From the NCBI GenBank assembly GCA_049282455.1, contig JBAPUB010000128.1:1-13513 (forward strand): a DNA stretch of 13,513 bases, read 5' to 3'. Origin of the DNA: JBAPUB01 sp049282455 (GTDB lineage Bacteria; Actinomycetota; Actinomycetes; JAHEKZ01). The first letter of the stretch is position 1; every line of letters begins with the position of its first letter. The position numbers and the translations under genes were made by a program. Positions 7,275 through 12,684 of the stretch are shown piece by piece. The notes beneath the pieces are model-generated. The model saw only the letters and a program-made list of their open reading frames with translations, was not told the DNA's origin and ran no database searches.

Positions 7275-7637
7275 ATGCTTGAGTGGCTCGAGAGGTTCTT
7301 CGACAAGCACTTCCTCGGTTCTGGAACGACGTCGATCAGTCCAGAGGACGAGGTCGCTGAAGCGATCAGGGACGGTGCCATGATCCTCGACGTCCGCCTC
7401 GGTTTGGAAGCGAAGCGAGGGATGGTGCCGGGAGCGAAGAACATCGACCTGCTGGTCCTCGGTCGCCACCTGGACGAGTTGCCGCGGGACCGGACAATCG
7501 TGACCTACTGCAAGTCGGGCGGGCGTGCCGGCAAGGCCCGGGACATCCTTGCTGACAACGGTTTCATGGTGGTCAACGGTGGGACCTACGACAGGGTCCT
7601 GAAGATCGCCCAGAAGAACCAGCCTTCGGCGGGGTAG
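7275..7637 (+). CDS. Single-domain rhodanese-like protein
   Basis: A 120-residue cytoplasmic protein with one rhodanese domain. MILDVRLGLEAKRGMVPGAKNI (residues ~36-57, shortened pattern: LDVR, then G.VPGA.N) and the active loop YCKSGGRAGKA around Cys79 are typical of single-domain sulfurtransferases, which form a persulfide on this cysteine and pass the sulfur to an acceptor such as cyanide, thiols or a protein. The hydrophobic/amphipathic leader MLEWLERFF is short and not a clear signal peptide. The ATG at 7275 has GAGGAG 7 bases upstream; an in-frame GTG at 7227 has no such site. It stands 151 bases after the regulator gene and 110 bases before the first AhpD-like gene, probably as its own transcription unit because an operator-like palindrome lies downstream of it. 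Donor and acceptor are unknown. Confidence 0.9.
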   Translation: MLEWLERFFDKHFLGSGTTSISPEDEVAEAIRDGAMILDVRLGLEAKRGMVPGAKNIDLLVLGRHLDELPRDRTIVTYCKSGGRAGKARDILADNGFMVVNGGTYDRVLKIAQKNQPSAG

Positions 7638-7685
7638 GCACGCCGGTGCGTCCGCGCAACGGCGCTTGAGCCTTTGCGCCCCGAG

Positions 7686-7697
7686 TCACCCGGGTGA
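7686..7697. promoter_or_regulatory. Putative operator, copy 2 of 3 (TCACCCGGGTGA)
   Basis: A perfect 12-bp palindrome, identical to the core of the 964-977 site and centred between 7691 and 7692. It ends 50 bases before the ATG of the first AhpD-like gene, nearly the same distance as copy 3 from its downstream gene. The outermost pair of the 14-bp version is not kept here (G and T flank the core). Confidence 0.6.
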
Positions 7698-7747
7698 TTC
7701 GCTGTTGGAGCCGAGTCCCGCACCGGTGAAGATGTCATCGTCAAGTC

Positions 7748-8281
7748 ATGGGCTCATCAAGGCAACCCGCGGAGACCCCGCAGCGAGTGCCAGGCCCAGG
7801 CGCCAAGCGTGGGCTGGGCCGCGCGAACGCCTGGCGGATCATCTCGACCGCCGTAGCCTCGTCGCCCGTTCTCGTCCGGGCCTTGATCCGGCCCACGGTG
7901 TCGCGGGCGCTGCGTGAGAAGTTGATGCTCGAGGTCAGCGCCGTCAATGACTGCCGGTACTGCCAGTGGGGTCACACATATCTTGCGGTCTCGCAGGGCG
8001 TTCCCCTGGAGGAGATCAACCAGATCTTCGGCTACCAGAACGAGGCTCTCCGTGCTCGCGACGCGGCCGAGGCGGCGGCGATTCTGTTCGCCCAGCACTA
8101 CGCGGAGCGTCTCGAGGAGTACGACCCGGCCGCGATGGTCGACTTGCGCCAGTACTACTCCCAGGCGCAATGCACCGAGATCCTTGCCTACTTGCGCGCG
8201 ATCACGCTCGGGAACCTGACCGGGAACACCTTGGATGTGATCGTGGGTCACTGGTCCCCACGGCGCCGGGCACGCCGATAG
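7748..8281 (+). CDS. AhpD / carboxymuconolactone decarboxylase-like protein (complete CxxC)
   Basis: A 177-residue protein of the alkylhydroperoxidase AhpD/CMD superfamily. The active-site region reads REKLML...NDCRYCQWGH: Glu57, Cys69, Cys72 and His76 have the spacing of the Glu, two Cys and His of AhpD (E-x11-C-x2-C-x3-H). This is the expected apparatus for thiol-disulfide chemistry, for example peroxide reduction or reduction of a partner peroxiredoxin; no peroxiredoxin is visible in the window. The first ~25 residues are basic and proline-rich and look disordered. The ATG at 7748 lacks a strong ribosome binding site, so a slightly different start is possible. An operator-like palindrome ends 50 bases upstream. 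The next gene, 53 bases downstream, encodes a diverged relative, and the two are probably cotranscribed. Confidence 0.88.
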   Translation: MGSSRQPAETPQRVPGPGAKRGLGRANAWRIISTAVASSPVLVRALIRPTVSRALREKLMLEVSAVNDCRYCQWGHTYLAVSQGVPLEEINQIFGYQNEALRARDAAEAAAILFAQHYAERLEEYDPAAMVDLRQYYSQAQCTEILAYLRAITLGNLTGNTLDVIVGHWSPRRRARR

Positions 8282-8334
8282 TCTGGCTCGGCGAGGCTGC
8301 CCCACTTTGGGGCCGTCGGGGAGGGGAGGCCAAG

Positions 8335-9093
8335 GTGCCACCAGAGGACACCGAGCGGTCAATCGCCGTCGTGCCGCACCACGACCCGGCGACGCTGCGA
8401 TGGGGTCCGATGACCGTGAACGGGCGCCACTATCCTTTGCTGGGCCAACGGAAGTTCGGTGCGGGCTTGCCGTTGCTCCGGCGCCGACGTGATCTCTGGG
8501 CGATCTACCGCCGCCAGCGGCTTGCACCCCAACTGCGAGAAGAGATCATGCTCGCCGCAGCGGGTGCCGACTCAAGCCGTCAGTGCAGTTACGCCCACCG
8601 CCAATGGGCCGAGTCCGTTGGGGTCACAGAGGGCGAGCTCGCCGCGTTGGAGAACCTCGACTTCACCACCTTCGACCGGCGTAGATGGGCGGCCTTCGCA
8701 TGGGCCCAGGCGTATGCGCGCAACGACCTCGGCACGGTCCCCGATGATGTAGAAGCCGCCTTCCGCCATTACTTCGACGCTCAGGAGCGAGCGGACATCG
8801 AGCTTGCCGCGCGTACGATGTACTGGCTCAACGAGACCAGCAATAGCGTCGACGCACTGCTCTCGCGCTTGCGCCGTGAGCCCCTCCCCGGAAGTACGCT
8901 GACGACCGAGCTTGTCGCGTCGTTGCTGTATGCGATTGTCGCACCCGTCCTGTTCACCTGGTTGAGCATCCGGCAGGGGTATCGACCCATTCGGATGTTC
9001 CGAGGCATGCGTCCGTTCTTTCGCGAGTTCGAGACGCGTGGGCCTCACACAATCTCAGGGCCAGGCGTGCGGTACAGCGGCCCGATCTCGTAG
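8335..9093 (+). CDS. Diverged AhpD/CMD-like protein with SxxC active site
   Basis: A 252-residue protein whose residues ~40-175 resemble the preceding gene product. Aligning LREEIMLAAAGADSSRQC with LREKLMLEVSAVNDCRYC keeps Glu69, Cys84 and His88, but Ser81 replaces the first cysteine of the CxxC pair. It therefore cannot form the usual intramolecular disulfide. A C-terminal extension (~180-252) has one hydrophobic stretch (LVASLLYAIVAPVLFTWL) that could be a membrane anchor, followed by a basic segment; the neighbour lacks this. I chose the GTG at 8335 because GGGGAGG lies 5 bases upstream; the frame is open further upstream but overlaps the previous gene. The pair may be a duplication with division of labour: one dithiol enzyme and one monothiol, possibly membrane-bound, partner. 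This is inference; substrate unknown. Confidence 0.82.
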   Translation: MPPEDTERSIAVVPHHDPATLRWGPMTVNGRHYPLLGQRKFGAGLPLLRRRRDLWAIYRRQRLAPQLREEIMLAAAGADSSRQCSYAHRQWAESVGVTEGELAALENLDFTTFDRRRWAAFAWAQAYARNDLGTVPDDVEAAFRHYFDAQERADIELAARTMYWLNETSNSVDALLSRLRREPLPGSTLTTELVASLLYAIVAPVLFTWLSIRQGYRPIRMFRGMRPFFREFETRGPHTISGPGVRYSGPIS

Positions 9094-9097
9094 CAGG

Positions 9098-9111
9098 TTC
9101 ACCCGGGTGAG
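9098..9111. promoter_or_regulatory. Putative operator, copy 3 of 3 (TTCACCCGGGTGAG)
   Basis: Thirteen of 14 bases match the palindrome at 964-977, with the TCACCCGGGTGA core intact and centred between 9104 and 9105. It begins 4 bases after the stop of the SxxC AhpD-like gene and ends 49 bases before the ATG at 9161, so it probably controls the four-gene unit that follows rather than the preceding gene. Confidence 0.6.
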
Positions 9112-9160
9112 GTAAGTGCGCAACCTGGCCCTTCCTACCGCAAGGGGCAATGCTTGCAGC

Positions 9161-9415
9161 ATGGGTGTGAGGATCTATCGCCTGACCGTCGAAGGTGAGC
9201 TCAGCGACAGCATGGCGCGAGCCTTCCCCGGAATGATCCTCACGCGTCGCGACGGATTCACCACCCTCACCGGCGAGATCGTCGATCAGGCAGGGCTGCA
9301 GGCAGTGATGCGCCGGCTGTCCGACCTCGGGCTCACCCTCCTGGAGTCGAAGGCGGTCGAAGGCCCCCCGATGCAGCCACCCGCGGCGTCGTCCCCCACT
9401 AGCGCAAGCGGGTAG
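9161..9415 (+). CDS. Small conserved protein of unknown function
   Basis: An 84-residue protein: RIYRLTVEGELSDSMARAF, then GMILTRRDGFTTLTGEIVDQ and LQAVMRRLSDLGLTLLESKAV. The alternating strand/helix pattern (a beta strand, an LSD helix, a hairpin ending in GEIVDQ, a helix with LSDLGL, a last strand) is like a small ferredoxin-like alpha/beta fold, and resembles short uncharacterised proteins common in Actinobacteria. The C-terminus is a Pro/Ala/Ser tail. No catalytic residues or cysteines are visible. The ATG at 9161 fits the family start and the 49-base distance to the palindrome; AAGGGG at 9142-9147 is a distant ribosome binding site. An in-frame GTG at 9116 is an alternative. It is the first gene of a tightly packed set (gaps of 4, overlap, 22 bases). 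Confidence 0.75.
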   Translation: MGVRIYRLTVEGELSDSMARAFPGMILTRRDGFTTLTGEIVDQAGLQAVMRRLSDLGLTLLESKAVEGPPMQPPAASSPTSASG

Positions 9416-9419
9416 TCAA

Positions 9420-9884
9420 ATGGTCTGGGCAATTCTTCTCCTGCTCGGCCTTCCACTGTGGTTCATCGTGGTGGGAATCACGGTCACGTTGATTCGTGGG
9501 CGGAACCTGCGTCGTCGGCAAGGCAACTTCCCGGCTCGGTTGAAGCGACCTGGCAAGTCGCGTTGGACTCGCGGAAACGCAATCTGGGTCTCGGACGTGT
9601 TCGCGTTCCGCGGCAGCCCGGCCGCTTGGAGCGAGGACATCGTCCACGTGGTCAGTCTTGCCCTTCGAGAGCCGTCCGACGAGGAGATTCACAGGCTCCG
9701 CCGACTGGGAGACCGCCTGCAGATTGCCACGCTCTCGATCGCTGAAGGCGATCCCTACGAGGTTGCGACGGGGTCCGAGCGCCGTGTTGCGATGGTCGGA
9801 CCGTTCACTGCCGAGGCACTGCCCGGAAGAGCGCAACAGAGCAAGCACAACAACCAGAACGTACTGAATGAGGAGGTACTGTGA
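9420..9884 (+). CDS. DUF2550-like single-pass membrane protein
   Basis: A 154-residue protein with one N-terminal membrane helix (MVWAILLLLGLPLWFIVVGI, continuing to ~residue 25), then the basic stretch RGRNLRRRQGNF and a soluble domain. The order of one helix, an RRR-rich boundary and a domain with the pattern SRWTRGNAIWVSDVFAFRG resembles the actinobacterial DUF2550 family, whose function is unknown. The assignment rests on layout and general similarity, so it is moderate. The tail after residue ~135 is polar and likely disordered. It starts 4 bases after the preceding stop with no clear ribosome binding site of its own, suggesting translational coupling. Its TGA (9882-9884) overlaps the next ATG by one base. 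The basic stretch after the helix predicts a cytoplasmic soluble domain. Confidence 0.75.
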   Translation: MVWAILLLLGLPLWFIVVGITVTLIRGRNLRRRQGNFPARLKRPGKSRWTRGNAIWVSDVFAFRGSPAAWSEDIVHVVSLALREPSDEEIHRLRRLGDRLQIATLSIAEGDPYEVATGSERRVAMVGPFTAEALPGRAQQSKHNNQNVLNEEVL

Positions 9885-10570
9885 TGAAGCTCAAGACCGG
9901 GCTCGACCCGACTCAGCGGGTGCACGTCAAGGACTCGCGCGGCCTGCGGTTCTGTGGGTTGGGCGCCTTCGTCGGCGTACGACAGATGCAACGAGCGCAC
10001 GTCTACACGGCGGCGACATTCCCTGTGACCCCCGAGACGCACCAGCAGATCGACCCGGAGAGGCTAGCGCGCGAGCTCGAGGTCGACATGTGCGCGGTCA
10101 ACAGCGGACGATTCTGGATGATGGACGAGTACGAATACACGGGCAGCGACATCGTGAACTTCCACGGGGTAGAGATGCGCTGGGCCGGCGACATGACCGG
10201 CGCGGAGATGATCGCCCAGTTCAAGAGTGCGTACTCGCCTTCCCTGATCAACCGCAACACGAACTGGGTCTGGCACGCGGGCAAGCCCGTCTACCTGCTC
10301 CGTGAGCCAGACGGCGCCGCTGTTTGGGTGTTGCAGGAGTTCACGCAAGAGGTCGACTCCACCCTGGAGGCGGACAACCTCGACCAACTGGGCGCCAAGT
10401 ACAAAGACCTGCCGGCGGGTTGGACCTTCGAGACAAAGGTCCTCGAACGGGAGCTCTCGCTGGACACCTCTCGCGCGGGCGGTTGGGCCGCGATCATTCG
10501 TGACGAGTTCGGCTGTACGTACCAGGGCTGCGGGTACGGCTCGGACGTCAGCGCAAACTACGTGCCCTAA
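9884..10570 (+). CDS. Unrecognised 228-residue protein with four cysteines
   Basis: I do not recognise this family. It has no signal peptide or membrane segment and should be cytoplasmic. It is rich in aromatic residues (FWMMDEYEY, NTNWVWHAGKP, AAVWVLQEF) and looks like a compact beta-rich globular protein. Four cysteines are present: Cys24 (RFCGLG), Cys70 (VDMCAV) and the C-terminal pair Cys211/Cys216 (FGCTYQGCGYG), the last suited to a redox or sulfur-carrying role. The start is well supported: GAGGAGG at 9870-9876 is 7 bases before the ATG, which overlaps the preceding stop. The second rhodanese gene begins 22 bases after its stop, so it is probably cotranscribed with a sulfurtransferase. 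A role as sulfur acceptor or substrate-binding partner of that rhodanese is a guess from context. Codon use is like the neighbours. Confidence 0.85.
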   Translation: MKLKTGLDPTQRVHVKDSRGLRFCGLGAFVGVRQMQRAHVYTAATFPVTPETHQQIDPERLARELEVDMCAVNSGRFWMMDEYEYTGSDIVNFHGVEMRWAGDMTGAEMIAQFKSAYSPSLINRNTNWVWHAGKPVYLLREPDGAAVWVLQEFTQEVDSTLEADNLDQLGAKYKDLPAGWTFETKVLERELSLDTSRAGGWAAIIRDEFGCTYQGCGYGSDVSANYVP

Positions 10571-10592
10571 TCAGGGTCGAGAGGAGGCCGAG

Positions 10593-11156
10593 ATGGCGAC
10601 AACGACGCACCACGGGCGCCCGATAGTAGAGCAACGGCAGACCAAGCTGGGACTCTACGTCACCGCCAAAGAAGCATTCGAGATGTGGCAGGCGGACCCC
10701 GAGGGCGTGAAGATTCTCGATGTTCGGACACCCGAAGAGTGGGTCTTCACCGGCCACGCACCGATGGCCGCGTTGATCCCGTTCGCCTTCATGGCCTACG
10801 TCTGGGACCAGGAGAAGCAGGGATTCACCTGGTCCCTGAACCCCGACTTCCTCGAACGGGTCAAAGAGCGGTTTGGACCCGAGGACACGATCCTCGTCAC
10901 GTGCAGGTCCGGAGGACGAGGGGCGATGGCCATCAACATGATGGCTGCGGCGGGATACACGAACGCCTACAACATCCTCGACGGGATGGAGGGCAGCCAG
11001 GTCCACGACGCCGACAGCGTGTTTGACGGCATGCGGCGCAAGAACGGGTGGGTCATGTCCGGCCTGCCGTGGACGTATGACCTCGACCCAGACGTAATGG
11101 CGATCCCAAAGCGCGAAGAGGCGGGCCCGCTGCACCCGGGCAACTCCGAGGACTGA
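10593..11156 (+). CDS. Rhodanese-like sulfurtransferase (187 residues)
   Basis: A single rhodanese domain (residues ~20-150) with the usual ILDVRTPEEWVFTGHAP motif near residue 41 and the active loop TCRSGGRGAMA around Cys104, the persulfide-carrying cysteine of the family. It differs from the small rhodanese upstream by an insertion between these motifs (AFMAYVWDQEKQGFTWSLNP) and by a C-terminal tail (RRKNGWVMSGLPWTYDLDP and beyond) that is aromatic and acidic. The insertion near the active site probably shapes a partner or substrate pocket. No signal peptide. The ATG at 10593 is preceded by GAGGAGG at 5 bases. It is the last gene of the four-gene unit that begins at 9161, closely behind the unrecognised cysteine-containing protein, and a hairpin follows it. 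Sulfur donor and acceptor are unknown. Confidence 0.92.
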   Translation: MATTTHHGRPIVEQRQTKLGLYVTAKEAFEMWQADPEGVKILDVRTPEEWVFTGHAPMAALIPFAFMAYVWDQEKQGFTWSLNPDFLERVKERFGPEDTILVTCRSGGRGAMAINMMAAAGYTNAYNILDGMEGSQVHDADSVFDGMRRKNGWVMSGLPWTYDLDPDVMAIPKREEAGPLHPGNSED

Positions 11157-11173
11157 CCCGGCGCGGGGGCGGT

Positions 11174-11209
11174 GAGATCCCTCCGCCCATCACGGGTGAC
11201 AGGGATCTC
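11174..11209 (+). terminator. Stem-loop after the rhodanese operon, likely terminator
   Basis: GAGATCCCT (11174-11182) pairs perfectly with AGGGATCTC (11201-11209). Inside it, CCGCCC and GGGTG (11184-11188 with 11194-11198) can add a second short stem after a small internal mismatch, giving a long hairpin starting 18 bases after the rhodanese stop. A pyrimidine-rich TCTCTCTT follows rather than a clean U-run, common for actinobacterial terminators. It probably ends the operon from 9161 to 11156. Confidence 0.6.
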
Positions 11210-11241
11210 TCTCTTGAGGGAGGTGTGTTGTCACGAGCCAA

Positions 11242-11919
11242 GTGAGTTCGGCCACGCGCGCGAGCCTGCGGACCCCCCGCTCGGCCGGTGTCGCCGGGAT
11301 CATCTTCTCGGTGCTGCTCGGCTCGGTGTTCTTGTTGATCCGTCTGTCGGTCCCACCGAGCGAGGCTGCAAGTACCACGTGGCTGACCGATCCCGACAAG
11401 CAGAAGGCGGTCTCACTGGCGCTCGGCCTCGTGCCGTTCGCGGGGATCGCGTTCCTGTGGTTCATCGGCGTGATCCGCGACCGGATCGGCGAGCACGAGG
11501 ATCGGCTCTTCGCCACGGTGTTCCTGGGCAGCGGCCTGCTCTTCATCGCCATGCTGTTCGTCGGCACCGCTGTGGTGGGCGGGCTCCTGAGCGACCCGGC
11601 GGTGCAGGGGGGCAGCGCACCCGACCCGGTGCTGTGGGACCTGCAGCGACGGATCACGCTGGGCTTGATCAACACGTTCGCTCTGAGGATGGGGGCGATC
11701 TTCATCTTCTCGACGAACGCCATCGGCCTGCGCACCGGGATCCTTCCTCGGTGGCTCACGATTGGCGGCTTCATTGCCGGAGCAGTCCTGCTGCTGGGGG
11801 CCAACATCAGCCCATGGATGAACGTCGTCCTGCCCGTCTGGGCGTTCGTGCTGAGCATCCACATCCTGACCCACAATCGCAGGATCGAGGAAGCCCGGCC
11901 GGCGAGCACTGGCCAATGA
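11242..11919 (+). CDS. Multi-pass membrane protein of unknown function
   Basis: A 225-residue protein with about six hydrophobic segments (roughly residues 14-35, 57-77, 88-112, 140-160, 168-185 and 190-210) and short charged loops such as GVIRDRIGEHEDRLF and the C-terminal HNRRIEEARPA. The overall look matches uncharacterised actinobacterial integral membrane proteins; no transport or catalytic motif is visible and I cannot name a family. The GTG at 11242 is the first usable start in frame. It lacks a close ribosome binding site (GGAGG at 11219-11223 is 18 bases away), so the start is uncertain. It follows the hairpin and is probably a separate transcription unit. It converges with the next gene across a 16-base gap. 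Confidence 0.8.
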   Translation: MSSATRASLRTPRSAGVAGIIFSVLLGSVFLLIRLSVPPSEAASTTWLTDPDKQKAVSLALGLVPFAGIAFLWFIGVIRDRIGEHEDRLFATVFLGSGLLFIAMLFVGTAVVGGLLSDPAVQGGSAPDPVLWDLQRRITLGLINTFALRMGAIFIFSTNAIGLRTGILPRWLTIGGFIAGAVLLLGANISPWMNVVLPVWAFVLSIHILTHNRRIEEARPASTGQ

Positions 11920-11935
11920 TCCGCCCGGGCGCCGG

Positions 11936-12445
11936 TCAGTGACCGCTCATCGAGTTCTTGACGAGCGCGACCCCGAAGCCCACAGCGAGCACGGCCGCGC
12001 CGAGAACAAGGCTCCTCAGCCGAGAAGCACCACCCGCCCGACCCGAGGAGTAGCCACCGGCGCCGAGCAGCGCACCGAGCAGCAGGCGAACCATGTCGTC
12101 CTCGCTGGGCGAGGGGAAGACCACGACCGGGACGGTGCACAGCATGGCGACGGCCGTGGCACCGCCCAGCTGCGCCGCCGCGACCTTGAGATCTCCCCGA
12201 TCGAAGGAACGCCCACGGACGAGCCGGCTGGACACCCGGAACGCATACAGATGGGCCAGCGCCAGCCCGAGCGTCGTGCCCCAGATCACCTCGAGGAGCA
12301 CGCGCTGCGTCGGATTCGGGGAGCCCCGGAGCGCCACAAGCGCGGCGAGGAGCACGACCGAGACGTACAAGGCCATCGTGCTCGCTTCGAGCCTCGTCTC
12401 GACCTGCTGCCGTTGTCGCGGCTCGGCGTCATTCGTGTCCGGCAC
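11936..12445 (-). CDS. Small multi-pass membrane protein of unknown function
   Basis: A 169-residue protein: a polar N-terminus of ~22 residues (MPDTNDAEPRQRQQ...), then four or five hydrophobic segments (about 24-42, 48-68, 90-110, 117-134 and 142-162). Charged loops include RVSSRLVRGRSFDRGD and SPSEDD. I see no motif that identifies a function. The GTG at 12443-12445 has AAAGG about 9 bases upstream. It is convergent with the preceding membrane-protein gene and divergent from the DUF2252 gene, with 239 bases between. It may share a stress-related context with its neighbours but nothing in the sequence shows this. Confidence 0.72.
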   Translation of the reverse strand: MPDTNDAEPRQRQQVETRLEASTMALYVSVVLLAALVALRGSPNPTQRVLLEVIWGTTLGLALAHLYAFRVSSRLVRGRSFDRGDLKVAAAQLGGATAVAMLCTVPVVVFPSPSEDDMVRLLLGALLGAGGYSSGRAGGASRLRSLVLGAAVLAVGFGVALVKNSMSGH

Positions 12446-12684
12446 GGGCTGGTGCCTTTCGACGGGCGGGCGGGAGAACCTGAACGGCCCGAAGCGTATC
12501 CCCTAGGCCCCGGCTGGCAGGAGTCGCGTCTTGCTTCTGCGCGGCACGAGCACCCGGGCGCGCGCCCACGATGTCTCGGGACATGCTGGCCGCATGGCAC
12601 CGTCACACCAAGAGCTCGTTCCCCCATCGTGAGGCGACGGGGGCGGCGCGTTCGCGTTCCAACAACGAACCTGAAGGAGTGGCG
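12446..12684. promoter_or_regulatory. Divergent intergenic region, membrane protein / DUF2252
   Basis: No gene is seen in these 239 bases. They contain a perfect 12-bp GC palindrome GGGCGCGCGCCC (12556-12567), a small hairpin ATGTC-TCGG-GACAT (12571-12584) and the AAGGAG ribosome binding site (12674-12679) of the DUF2252 gene. Promoters for both flanking genes should lie here but I cannot point to clear hexamers. No TCACCCGGGTGA site is present. Confidence 0.4.

Noticed and set aside
7966..8334. Upstream extension of the second AhpD-like frame through the first AhpD-like gene.
   Set aside because: It would overlap the first gene in another frame with an Arg/Gly-rich translation; the GTG at 8335 has a strong GGGGAGG site.
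11190..11199. TCACGGGTGA in the hairpin after the rhodanese operon as a fourth palindrome copy.
   Set aside because: It lacks two central bases of TCACCCGGGTGA, is not symmetric, and is explained by the hairpin loop. Half-site spacing would be wrong.
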